Positions 33,933 to 46,400 of a stretch of DNA of 63,877 nt are shown here, piece by piece. Each line of letters starts with the position of its first letter. Position 1 is the stretch's first letter. A program made the translations under genes and the position numbers. The notes beneath the pieces are model-generated. The model had not been told where the DNA came from. It worked only from the letters and a program-made list of their open reading frames with translations, and ran no database searches. Source of the stretch: Ectocarpus siliculosus (lineage: Eukaryota; Sar; Phaeophyceae; Ectocarpales; Ectocarpaceae); NCBI GenBank assembly GCA_000310025.1, contig FN648414.1, positions 85,358-149,234 on the forward strand, written 5' to 3'.

Positions 33933-35305
33933 ATGTGCACCTTTGACCCGGCATCTCTGCACGCATTGGCCGCCGAGATCTTCAAACTTGTCTCATCATC
34001 ATGTGGCACATCTTCAGAGGAATGGGTCGAGTGGCTGCGGGTGCCGCTGAACTGTGCCGTAACCAGTGGCAACGAAGACCTTGTGACGAGGCTCCTCGAC
34101 ACCGGTGGTGATGTCAACCGGCTGGACCACTTAGGGAGATCGACGCTGTACACTTCCATCGTTCACGGCAGCATCAGCACTGCTGTTACAAAAGGACGCT
34201 TATCTCGGCCGGAGCTGACGTGAACGATCGAGATCCGGCGGAAGGATGTTATCCCCTCCATGCCGCTGTGCGTCGGGGGTGCGACCGTGTCGTAGCTGAC
34301 TTACTCGCAGCGGGAGCCGCTCCAAACAACACAGACGGTGAAGGTATTTCGCCGCTCTTCCTGGCGTGTCATCAAGGCGACGAATCCTCCGTCAAGAACC
34401 TCCTGGCTGCCGGTGCGGAGTTTACTTTTGAGAGTTGTGCTGGTTATGTGGTTATCGCGTCAGAGGTCTTCCCTAATGCAGAGATAAATGTGGCCACACA
34501 GCTAGGGCATGTCGGTGTTATCAAAGCCTTCTTAGAGCATGGGGTTGACGCCAGTAGTCAAGCTTGCCCTGCAAGTGGCTGGACCGCTTTGCATCAGGCG
34601 GCCCTTGACAACCAAGCAGAGGCAGTGGAGGTGCTTCTTGAAGCCGGGGCCGATGCTGACGTGGAATCGCTCCCTGGTTCGCCCTGCTACGACACCCCTC
34701 TTCTCGCCGCCGCTGAAAGCATGTCCAACGAGGCCCTGCGCGTACTGTTGCGAAACGGAGCCGATCCGAATAAACCAGACGACAATGGGTCCATGCCATT
34801 GCATCTCGCAGCCCATGAGCAAACACCAGGCGTAATGGAAGTAGTGGATCTTTTGCTGAGATGGGGGGCGTCAGAGACGGCTGTCAATAAGCACGGCAAC
34901 ACACCTGCTGAAGTATTCCAAAGGCTGGCAATCCACCGCCCTGACGCCACAGAGGAGAGGGCGGGCGCGCTCGTGCTACTGGCGCGTGCTCCAGCGGACA
35001 GAGCATGGCGCCGCCGCGGCTGGGTCGTCATGCTTCGTGCGCGGTCCGAGACGGAGAGGATAGCGGCCCAACGACGAGGTGCTACAAGCAGCAGCGAAAT
35101 GAGAGTCAGCGGCCGAAGGGCCCGCTTGGATGAAGAGGGTGACCACAGCAAAAAAATGGGCCGGGCGGGCGATAGGGCGCAGGATGTAGCCGCCGCGACC
35201 GGAGGACAGAGCACGGGCAGCGGAATCTGGAGCGAGTGGGTGACTAAGCTGGTGGGACTGGAGTCTTGCGGAGTCTTTCGAACGGTTGTCGAAACCTGTG
35301 AATGA
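33933..35305 (+). CDS. Ankyrin-repeat protein of the brown-algal type, one frame break
   Basis: Ankyrin repeats bind protein partners; no enzymatic role is implied. The frame begins MCTFDPASLHALAAEIFKL (ATG 33933; an in-frame ATG at 33924 is also possible), continues with EWVEWLRVPLNCAVTSGN, then about seven ankyrin units (such as GWTALHQAALDNQAEAVEVL and MPLHLAAHEQTPGVMEVV), and ends with LLARAPADRAWRRRGWVVML plus a charged tail. The reading frame shifts near 34190, between ISTAVTK and TLISAGADVN: the sequence ACAAAAGGACGC needs a net two-base removal or one-base gain to stay in frame. The remainder is intact to the stop at 35305. The gene is intronless as drawn, unlike its neighbours. It is either a recent pseudogene or carries a base-call error. 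Confidence 0.8.
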
Positions 35306-36921
35306 AATGGCGTGGGACAAGCAGGTGCGTTTTCGTCGGCCGACACCTACCGACCAACGATCGATTTCTGCCTCGTACGGTTCACATACGCTCCAAAAGT
35401 GTCGTTCACGCCCTTGATCATATCCAGCTGCCGAGATAGATGTCGGTGCGACAGTTATATCGGCTTGCCGTTGGCTTGGCATGCCCAAGCAGAACCCGAA
35501 AGCGCACGGCGTGGGTTCTTTTAGCTCAAACCCCAACCGAACGAGGCCACAAGCTAGTGTTGTCTGTTTCTACCTTCGTCAGGAAAGGTATCATTTTTTA
35601 TTTACCTTGCCGCTTGGAATTGAGGGTCCAGTTACCGTCCCGAAACAGGATGTGGTCGTGCTTTTCAACCCCTAAGAAACGGAAAGCTCCTCTCTTTGTT
35701 GTTGGTATTTAGGGCTCTTCAAGTTCAGAAGGCGCTCCAAGCACCGACGAGCCCGTGTGTCTCAAACGGGCTCATGACGTGCTGGTTCCAGCTGCAGCTT
35801 GTCGTAGCTCTGACAAACTGTGTACGGCGAATTGTCTGCGACAAGCGAACTGCTGTTTCCACGCTCCGCGCTATGTGGCCCCTACGCCGCTTTTTTCAAT
35901 AACACAACACCCTGGTATCGAATGTGTGGCATGCTGAGCACGACGCGAAGCAATCTTGATGTTGTTCAAAACCAGGTCCTGTTGAAAGCAGGACGTCTGT
36001 TTCGTAGAGCTTTTCGAACAGGATCGGATTCCAGCACCAGCATCCCTTCTTCACTCCCGTTTCATCACTCGGCGTGTGTTGCTTGCGCGTCCGCTCTTGC
36101 TGGTACAGCTCAAGGCGGAATCACTGGTTCTGACGGAACGCGGTGAACCCTGTTCGTCGGGACAACAGTACGTGTGCTCGACCCCCCTGATATCTATATT
36201 TACCGGCGAGCACCCCGAATGATACGGATATGAAAGAGATAGGATAACTCCCTGGTTGTTGGTTCGAGGAGGGGCCAGGTGCCTTGATTGCTTCCAACCG
36301 TCGGTGTGGTTGTTTCGTGCGTAGACTGAGTTGCCTCCTGTTGTGCGCCGGCGGCGTCATCCAGACGCCACTCCAAGCTTTTCTGAGTTGTTTTGTTAAT
36401 CTTCCAGAGGTGGACCGGGGCTTCTATGAGAGCTGCAATAGCAATGTAGGCTATCGCGCGACAGCACTTGCCTTTTTTGTTCACACCTGGAGCCCCTAAT
36501 TCTTGGTTTAGTTCGACGCTTTCCCGAAGCCGTTTGAGGCGGTGTGCCACGAAGGACAGAAATTGGATAGGCCGACGCGCTGGCGAAGAGAGTACTGCAT
36601 ACTCGGGATACGTGAACTCATGAAGGATGGAGGATCAATCATACCCGAACTGTGTAGAAAGAGCGATGCCATTGAGGTGTGTGTCGATGATGCATGGTGA
36701 AGTAGCGGTTGCAAGAACAAAGACTACGGGGCAGGCAGAAAAGGCCGCCTGCGTTGATGCGCGGCCCGCAGGGCGGGTTGTTGGATGCCGTCGAATGAAC
36801 TCCCCTTTGCTCTTGCGCATTTCGCATGGCCGAAAAGAGAGCGGTCATCCTTCCACTTGCACTTTTCAACAACTACACGGAGGTTGCACGCATGCTGTTG
36901 TGATGCGGTGGTCGTAGCATT
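35306..36921. other. Intergenic between converging genes, no gene seen
   Basis: No frame in this stretch shows a family motif or credible splice structure. Confidence 0.4.
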
Positions 36922-37400
36922 TGCGTAATGACATGTTCGTTTCTGCAAGACACGTAAACGAACTCACATATATCTATTTTTTTCCTGGTTTGCCAAGTGC
37001 TCAAGAACTCAGGAGACACCCGTATGGGTACAAGCAAACATGGCCACATTTACTTGACATTTACCGACAAAAGCAGCAATAACCCAGGGGACACGTTGAC
37101 TAGTATATGTAGGTGCCTTCGAGTACATGCACGTCGGCTCCTCCTGGCCTCTGGGCATCATTTGCGTAATGGCGTGTTCGTTTCTGCAAGACACGTAAAC
37201 GAACTCACATACGTCTATTTTTTTTTCCTGGTTTGCCAGGTGCTCAAGAACTCGAGAGACACCCGTATGGGTACAAGCAAACATGGCCACATTTCTTGAC
37301 ACTTACCGACAAAAGCAGCAATAACCCAGGGGACACGTTGACTAGTATATGTAGGTGCCTTCGAGTACATGCACGTCGGCTCCTCCTGGCCTCTGGGCAT
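36922..37400 (+). repeat. Tandem duplication, two copies of about 238 bp
   Basis: Copies 36922-37159 and 37160-37400 begin TTGCGTAATG(A/G)C(A/G)TGTTCG and end CCTCCTGGCCTCTGGGCAT, with only a few differences, so the duplication is recent. It lies just past the 3' end of the myosin-Tubby gene. Confidence 0.9.
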
Positions 37401-37482
37401 GTTGATTATTCCACCGTACGTACACGCAGCACATGCCACGGCACGCCATGTGTGCATGTAGCACATCGCATCCAAGTTTGCA

Positions 37483-40476
37483 TCACACGCTCGTGTCCAG
37501 TGCAGCCAAGGCCATGCCAAACGCCTGCATGGGGGACAGGGGATACCTAAAGTCCAGGGCAAACTCGTCCACGCCAGACTTTCCGAAAGACAGTAACATG
37601 GAATCTTGTGCCCACCACTCGCCCCGTTGTTCGCGTCCATCTACGTCCCACCCTCTACGTCGCTGGGATATGTTCCCGGGGCGACGATCCTCCCAAACAA
37701 CGTTTCTTTGATTGTTGTCCCCACCGATATATCCTCGAGCGTGGTCGTCGGCTACCACCAGTTGGACGTTTTTGATGGAAAGCTTCGACGTGGAGTTGGG
37801 GAAGTCGAGGACGTACGCACCCACCTACGGCAATACGAATAATTTTCACGATAGTTAACACGCCGTCGGTTCGGTAAGTTCGTACAAGCTTGTTATTTGC
37901 ATCATTTAATGCACGGAGTCTGTGCTTCGTAAAGGTAAGAAAGTGTCAAAGTTGTCACGTACGCTTGGTTCCAATATGAATCAACCCATTGCGCCGCAAT
38001 GAGGATGTCACCCGTTCCTTGACGTGTGCGTACATCGGGAATGCCACAGGGCACAACAAGTCACAAGGCCGCACCACATCGTGATCGCTCTGTGATAAAT
38101 CTGGAACTGGTGATTCAAGCAGCCGTTAGTCTTTTGTTATCCAACCGAAATGCGAGGACCGTACGTTTTCAAACCCGAAAGGTTGTGGGTTACACTGCTG
38201 GTGCATGTATGTGACGGATGTTTCGTATCGGCCTCACACTGCGTGTGGACACGTTTCTCCATTTCTTGGTAACATCCTGAATCCTTGACTCACAGTTCGG
38301 TCGTAGCGCGGCTTACGATCGCGAAGATGCATGACGTCGTCCCAAGGGTGGTTGTATGTTTCAACGTCGCCCGCTTGGTACTGTTCCGCGGGACCAGGAA
38401 CAAAAGCCTTCGGAAGAAACGGGCAAGAGCATTTACGGGCTTTCGGTTGGAAACGAAACGATAAAATCTTAGTGGCAAGTAGCAGGAGGATTGAAAATCA
38501 TCGATGGGGTAGGGAAAAGAGAGGGGACGTGTTCTCCGCGGGGTACTTGGCGATCACGCCATGCCTCCAAGTCAGAAGCATCCGGTGGGAATTTGTTGCG
38601 TCGGAGAGGTGGACTTCAGTGCTGGAATCACGCGTGCCCGTGATGATGTTGTAGACTAAAGCCTCAACACGACAAGGTGTTGTGCCAGGACACCCGTACA
38701 GAGGTTGGTGCGTACGACAGATATCGTACATGACGCCAGTGCCACCGGACAGATATACTGGCGTAGAATTGAAGTACGACCAGTGCGGAAGGTCTTGCGT
38801 GGCCATTGGCAAGCGAACCAAACGACAAAGCACTCGAGCGGCAGATGGAATTTCAACATTGTGTTCCATTTATCATACCTCCATCGAACGCGGGCCATCC
38901 GCCACGTTTTGTGTAGCGGAGAAGACCACCCTTGCCAGTTCCTTTCTTGAGAATATTCCCCGCCGACGATCTTTCGATGACCTCCTGAAAAACACCAGAT
39001 GGAATCGGCGTTTTGCAACATACCGTCAGTCGAACCCGTTGCGCCCAAAACCTTCAACCTATAGCGCTCCGTTCGTACGTTCGTACAAATTCTTCGTCAC
39101 GTTCCGCTACTAGAAAAGTTAATGCGCAGCGCAGCTTGCCGAACATATGGGTGGCGACACTTCGTTTCGAATTCTAACAAACAACAATCGAATCAGTGCC
39201 ATGTCAAGCTCTCTACTGTGCTGAACGGGATGCCGTAGTGACGTATGCCGTGCGTAACATACGTGCGTGAGGATTGGTTGTCGACGACGAGGACGCGGTC
39301 AATTTGAGAGTCTCCAGGCTGGTTGACAACAACTACTTTCTTCATAGATACCCAAATCGATATCAGGGCTGAAATCAGACCATCGCTTGATGCGACAGAT
39401 TGTAGGTGTCTTGCCACAAATTGAAAACAAGGATTTTTCTTACACGAAGCACACCCACACGTCAATTTCATTTGACGGGTGACCTGTGCAAGCAAGCGCT
39501 GTTTTCGCGTGTTTACGCGCGTCGCAGTTCATACAGGAAGTTCACATACTAGTTAATGTTAAATGTTTTCACTCACTCACCTGGGCGAAACTCCGTCATC
39601 ATACAGAACGTAGGCGCGGCCGCTGCCATCGCGTGCACGCAATTTCCCCATGTACTCTCTCTGAGATGAGGGACAAGCCACCGGATGAGTAGCCGGATTT
39701 GAACACATCCGCGACAAGTCATGAAAACCCAAGGTTTTTAGAGTAAGAATGCTACAGTACCTCGAAAGGGTGGTTCAGAGCGTGGCAACCATCGGCAGAC
39801 ATACTTGTTTCGCCGTGTCTTGGCGAACATCGACATTTCATGAGAGTACATGCATGTTTTTGCGTCTCCCCCGCTGCTCTGCTCTCAACACGGCGTCACC
39901 GCGTGCGTGACGTAGAGACACTCTGAAACCACTCCCTAATAACTTTCCCCACACAGAACATATTCATATTACGCCATCACCCCTTGAGGGCCACAATCCG
40001 AACTTACTTGACTCATTCTCTTACCGTGTCTTTGGTCGTTTCCAAGTAGGGACTCGCGCTGATGTAGTAATTTGCTGTGCGGCTCAAAGGTTGTCGTGTC
40101 GCCGACATCATGAACACCATGCCACCCTGCGGACATCGGGGGGTTCGCATGGAGCAATACTGTGACCGACTTGATGATTTGGTTGGAATCCAGCGAACAA
40201 GAGGGCTGTCAAGGCCGTCACATCAACATCCTTCTGATTGGGGCTGGATTAAGTGCACCAACGATTGACGTCAAGGCGAAAGCTGGCGGTGGGCCTCAAT
40301 TTCTGAACACCTGAGTCAAAACGTTGTTCTTTGGTTGTTCATCTCGGGCACTGCTAACAACAATGTTCACCTGTATGTGATGCATGCCGTAGACCGATGA
40401 CGCCATGGGGTTCCACCCGCCACCTTCTTTCCGCGCGACGCGACACCGTATCGCCCCGTACTTCTTGGGCACCGGT
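37483..40476 (-). other. Tubby-domain module of the myosin gene
   Basis: Residues from six exons follow the Tubby order: PKKYGAIRCRVARKE; MVFMMSATRQPLSRTANYYI (then SASPYLE); SSAGNILKKGTGKGGLLRYT; EALVYNIITGTRDSSTEVHL; DDVMHLRDRKPRYDRT; VGAYVLDFPNSTSKLSIKNV (then QLV); and SFGKSGVDEFALDFRYPLSP (then MQAFGMALAAL) with stop at 37483. An extra Arg/Trp-rich insert (around WEDRRPGNISQRRRGW) separates the last two strands. No ATG precedes the module in its open frame. It could instead be a separate gene with an undetected 5' exon, but the upstream phase match argues for fusion. Confidence 0.82.
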
Positions 40477-43400
40477 CTGCAAGTCCACCGACGTCGGTAG
40501 CAGTCGCGGGGCAGCAAATCACCGTTTGAGAATCAAAATTTGAAAGGTATCGACGGCTGTACTGAAAAGCAGTGACGGACGGCAGGGCTCGGTCTCAAAA
40601 CTCTGGTCCGCGGTAGTTTTCCCGATGCGCAAACAGCCTGTGTTGTGTCTCGTCACCACAATCGTCAAATCCCTATCCCGAAGAACAGTGTCTCTCAAGC
40701 CTCGACATTCGGCTAGCGTTTTTATTTTCAGCCTAGATCTCGTAGTTACCGTATCACGAGCCGTCACTCACTCGGTGAGAAACGCCCGCATAGCGTAGTC
40801 CGCGAGACCGGCGAGTCGCGGGACAACCCTTTTGGCTTCGTGGGCACTAGCACTACCGCTGGAGGCCTCTGCCCCAGCCCGCTCAACCTCCGATCGATCC
40901 GGTATCGGCGAGCACATGGGGAAGGCACCTCGATGGCGGTGCGCGGTTCCCGCTGCGGTCGTCTCTTCAAGCCGTTCTTCGCTGATATCGTCATCTACTG
41001 GCCAGGCTTGAACTACTGGCGGCGGTGTGCAGCTCATCCTGATGAAGGTTGAAAACGTCATGGTTTGTGTTGAGGTCGACTTTTGGACTTTTGCACCTCA
41101 GACGGCCCGGGCGTGCAGTCGTTTTCCTGGTCTAGCCTCAACGTCTTTCAACGGTATGCGCTTGGCGGCTCGCACGAGCTTTTCGCCGTTTTAGTGCATG
41201 CTGCTAGCATGAATCACATGGTCGTGTAGTGCGTAGTAAGGCCTGAGTCTGTTCTTGTGGTTGAACTGTCGTTTCCCTCTGTCTGCGGCAAGCCACACAC
41301 ACTGAAGGCTACGAATAGCGACAGCTTCTTGCTGTTTATTTTTCAATTCTTGGAACTATTCGGTATGAAGCAATTTTTCGGGGTGCATCAAGGGTTAGAG
41401 CCGATCCCTAACCCGAGCTAACAGAGAAGTAAACATTGAAAAAGTCTTGCAAATATCGCCTTCGCAAGCGCTCTCCGTACCTGTTGGCATCATCCAGCAT
41501 ATTTCTCTCCGCCGCAGCTGTCCCTGCCTCTAGCCTGGCTTCCTTCTCCAGCGCTTTGCAATGCAATCGCCACGCTCTGTCGTGTCCCGCGGTGGCGGCC
41601 TGTGCTGCCTCTTGCGCCCTCTTTGCCTCTCGAACGACGTTCGCATGTGAGGACTCGAAGACCGCCGGCCTGCCAGACGGAACCCCGTATGTGGCAAAAT
41701 GTCTCCTTGTTGGGTGCTTGTATACTCAAACGACGCTTTTTTTTTTTTTTTTTTTTTGTTCTTCACTTTAAATCAGCGCTCACAGCACTAGTGCCGTTTA
41801 TTCTAACCCGTGGTCACACAGAAGAGCCTATCTCTACCCTCCCCTCCTGCGGTACTTCGCCTTCAATTTTTAATGCGAGAAGAGTTCAGCACTCTCTTCC
41901 CTCTGTGTACACACGAACTAGCGCTATCCACTTGGCCAGGAGCGGAGGCGAGAGAAAAACTCACTTTGCAAGAAAAGCTCGCCTACGCCGGGATTCGAAC
42001 CCCTGACCTGACCTCTAGAAGGTTACGAGGCTACCAACTAGACCACCGGGGCGACCGGCTTGCTTAGATGATACCGATACGAGCTTGAGGCCAAAGGCGC
42101 GCCTACGTCCGTTCGGGACGTGTTTGTAGTTGTGACATTTTTTCCCATGAATCGAAGAAGATATGCAAGGCCGCGTTGATACCGAGACACACTCGTGTAC
42201 TTCATCGCCTCATCATCACGGTAAAAATTGTGCCAAAAGGCAAAGCACATTGCCAGACTTGTTAGGTTTCTGTTGCATTCGTGTTGTCTACGATTGACAC
42301 CAACTGCTGCTACGGTGCAAAAGCTTTAAGTCTGTGATCAATACCTGCACGGGGTCTCTTGCAACACGGTGACGGATTGCAAGCGGTGTTCCTGCCACTG
42401 TTGTTGCTGTTCCCTCTCCTGGAGTGCCTGCTGTTCCACCTGGCTCGCTTTCTTGCCCGCTTCGTTCTCCCACACCTGCTTCTTCTCCTCCTCGAGTTGC
42501 TGTTGTCGTCGGTCCGCCACAGCTCTCTTCTCCGCTTCGACTGCAAGGTGCGCTTGCCATTCCTTTGTTAGCAAACGTGACACCAGACCATAAAACACTG
42601 AGAAACGATTATCCCGCTCTGATCACCGAGTGAGACCGCAGGATCGCGCACATGCCATTGTAACTCCGCTCCTATGATGTGTGGAACATCGGTGAACTCG
42701 GGCGTTCCCCGGGGTTGTCTCGCATCGTGCACAGCGTCACAGCACAGCCCCGTTCGCAACCACTCTGCTTGTCACTTGGCGGTTTGTTCGAACACAACGC
42801 CGTTGGTCTCTATCTATCTTCATGCCCCCGCCCGGCTGAAATCCGACATGGAAACCTCTAATGCGCGTGTTTCTCTTCCAATCACACTTGACGCCAACCG
42901 GTGGGAACGACGTGGGAACGTCGGAGGATTATGTACCACTCACGGCATTGGCGCGGACGCGACGGACGTGTTGTCGCCAGATCCGTTGTATCGCCTCGCA
43001 CCCCCGCCGTTCGACTGCTTCCCTTCGTCGCTCAAGGGATTCCCAGACACCTTTCCTGTTGGAGGCAATCCGCAAGCACTGCTGTTAACCTCATCACACG
43101 CATGTAACGACAAGATAAAGCTTTCGTCGTACATATGGAGTTAGAGAAAAGCACCGCACGCTAACACCGCACTTTTTCAGTTTGGGAACGCGCGCAAACA
43201 CACCTGAAGAATATGGTGCCGTGACCCAGCTTGCAGCAATTACCCTCGTTGTTTAAGACCCTGCGTTGAGCGTTGAGGGCGTGGCAAGAACATGGGGCGA
43301 AACAAGAAAGCATACTTCAAGGGGAGTATAACTCGACGAAGGTGCAGTTAAGTGCTTCACGTTCAAGAAAGCCGAAACTAGTCAGGAATAACGTACTTCA

Positions 43401-46400
43401 AACGTCAACCAACGAGGCATGCCATCGGCTCTCAGAGGTGGAGAATAGGTTTGTTGCGGTTGTGAGAAGCGTACACGGTACCTCTGTATCGCCCCCGGGA
43501 CGACCCTGAAGTCGTTGAAGAACGCTTCTTTGTCCACCCTTCGGCCGGATGGCAACGAGAGGATACCTCTTTCTGCTGCTGCCGCTACTCCCGCCGAGGA
43601 CAGCTGTCGAAGGAGGTTTCGGCCGTCGAGGAAGCTCGGAGAAAGCTGATCGTTTGGCTTGATGCAGACAATATGACGAACCTGTCGAAGCACCGGGAAA
43701 AGAAGTGATTCCTCTACAAATGTTTCCTAACAAAATACGGCTAAGAAGTGCAGAAAGAAGAAACACAGTGGAGAGCGCAGAGAAAAAGAAAACTCACACA
43801 AAATCATGGTCTATCTCGAGGAAACCACTGTAGACAGCTGGTTCGTTCTCGTTTGACGTTTGCCGTTGACTTGATGCTGAAGAACTCACGGGACTTTAGA
43901 ACAGTTGGCGGTGCAACTTTGACACACGCACCACGGTGGTGATTCCGTCTACCTCTCGCCTCACTCCAAAGGGAGCAGGTGAGACGCACTGCCGCGCTGA
44001 AACAACCGTCTATGGACTCGTCGAGAAAAACCTAGCCCCTAATTCCCATACGGGCGACGGTGGGGACCCGAGCATACCTTGGTGTCCTCGATTTCGCGCA
44101 ATAATTCCGTGAGCTGGCGTCGGTGCTGCGACAGGACGGACTCGTTGAGCCTACGCTGGTGCAAGTTTTGCCTCCGGTGGTCGGCGGCGCCGTCCACTGT
44201 GCTGGCCCGGCGCCCGTCCCTGTACATGAGGTGTGTACCATACGTGGCGGTGAGGGTAGGGGACGTAACATGTGCTGTATCTTGTTCGTGTGTTTATTAT
44301 CTCTCTCCCGTGTTGTGTTCAGAGTTGGTTTCCCGCTGGGACGGTGAAGCCAGTCAAGGTGTTCAGAATAACTGGTTCTTTCTCACTGGCCTGGTGGTAT
44401 CGGCACACAGCCCATTGCTCTATACCGCAGAAATTCAACGAGACACGGTTGCCCGGGACATGCCATACGTTACATCTTCTTGCACTCAAAAGGTGGGATG
44501 GCGTTGAACAATCCATAGCAGTATTGAAACACCAAACCTTCACTATTTCTACCGACCTGTAGCGGCTACTCCTCGACCCCTTGCCAACCAAGTCGTTGGT
44601 GCACACATCGTCAAGAAGATCAAGCAAACCCTGCCCAACCCCGCCCTTGTTTTTCTCCAAGAGGTCGGCCGCGGTGTATCGCACCGGTCCTGCAATCACG
44701 TGCGGAGAAAAGCGACACCACGACGTAATCGTTTGCTGAGGAACGTTAGGGATGAAGAAGAAACTCTCGCAGCAGAAACAGGCGGATGAGTTGGGTACGT
44801 TTGTAATTTGCATTACGTCAACACCAGGAGCGTCTTGGGACGCTGGTGGGCTGGAGTAGAGAGCTATACTGGTTGTTGATGTTGGGGAGGCTGAAAGTGA
44901 TTTTGTTCCGAGAACAGAGCTAGGAGAACGAGGCAACTTCGATTCACCAATATCTTGGAGAGGTCAGTCCGCGTCAATTTGTCAATGATCTGAAAGCTAT
45001 GGCCATCAATGGCTTTTCTTTGGAAGCATCACAGACAACAGCTTGCGTGTTCGTTGTTGCGGAACATGAACACACCTGGCGCCGCTCTCATGCTCAAATT
45101 CAGGGCGTTTGACGCAATTACCTACAGGGCTTTCCATGTGACAGCACGTCGCGCACATCCACTCAGCCCAACCGCAAAATATCTGAACATGAATGGGATA
45201 GCAATTGCTACAGTCACGTGAACATCTGTCATTACCAATGGAAGTCAAAGTGAGACACCCACTCTTTCACTTACTCCCCTACGCGGTAATAAACAGACCG
45301 CACCGAAGGCAGCGTCACTTAGTCACTTACGGGAGCTCGATGTGCACACATTAATACGCACCCTAGTCATTAGTCTTCCTCGGCCGTTTACGAAATACTC
45401 AGCTGCGAAACGACCGTGGATGAACAATAAACAAGAAGTCCTACGTACCATACACGAACGAGGACTTGAATAAAGAAAAACCGCAATCCAGCCTTTGGTT
45501 TCTTTACCTCCAAAGTGCTTGATGTGAAAACAGGAGTTTGCTAGCCTGTTCCCAGACTTGTTCGGGTCGATGCACGCCGGCCACGCGCTGTTTCTGCCCC
45601 CGGTGACCGCACCACCACGACAGCGGCAGTCTTCGTCTCCGTCTCCCACGTAGACCAAGCGAGAGCAACCCCAACAGGCGCCACCATCGCCCCGTGAATC
45701 TTGCCTTGTCTCTTCTTCCGTAGCTGCGAGAAGAAGGAGCTTGTTCACGAAAGACTGGCCGTTTCCTTCCGGGCAGAGGCACTCGTCGTCGGCGAGACGA
45801 ATCAAGCCCAGTGGACCTGTCCAAAGGAGTGCCCAGGGAAACTAACTTGGGGTCAGTAGCATAGGCAGGCTGTAGGCCACGCAAAGTCGCGCGGGATGGA
45901 CTGAAACAATCAGTAGAACTCAAAAAAGTACGTGATGTGAGTTGCGCACAAGAACGTTCCACCACGCAAGCACATATCGAACCGCATCGTGAGTTTCAGT
46001 GCAAGATCACACAGCACAGTCGGGAAGGGGTGAGGGCAATCCCGTCCGGTTGGTCGTAGGTGCAGTTTACCAGGATTTCCTTTCGATTCGGTAGCGTTAG
46101 CGTTACGGGATTTGTCCGAAAGTGGTCGCCTGTGGCTGTTGAAACTAAGGCTGCCTTCTCTGTCCGTTCTCGCCGAGACTGCACCTTTCCTGAAAGTCCT
46201 TTATATGTAAACCCCTCGCAAAAAATCTGCACATTTGGTCATTGGGCATTAGTTTTGTGTACAACAAAAGAAGTTCAATATTTCTCATCACAGCCCATGC
46301 TACACCTCTCCCTCTCTCGCTCACCCTCAAACATAGCCAACAGCCGTCGATTGCTCTCCACCTCAGCTACCGCCGACGCTTGGGCCGTTCTCCCGGTGGC

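Noticed and set aside
36922-37400. CRISPR-like array
   Set aside because: There are only two long tandem copies, with no short-repeat and spacer pattern, and the genome is eukaryotic.
39193-39495. Additional Tubby exon containing SQIDRVLVVDNQSSRT
   Set aside because: Neighbouring Tubby exons join in phase 0 without it and align to the family; this frame has no clear match.
40523-40767. Extra exon between the myosin coiled coil and the Tubby module
   Set aside because: It is open and could fit the phase, but using it would leave a 46-nt intron to the next exon. Skipping it gives a normal 295-nt intron with a perfect phase match.
41985-42054. Functional tRNA gene
   Set aside because: Box A and box B are good but the acceptor and D stems pair poorly, the anticodon would be CTA, and a body with poly(A) follows, so a SINE head is the better call.
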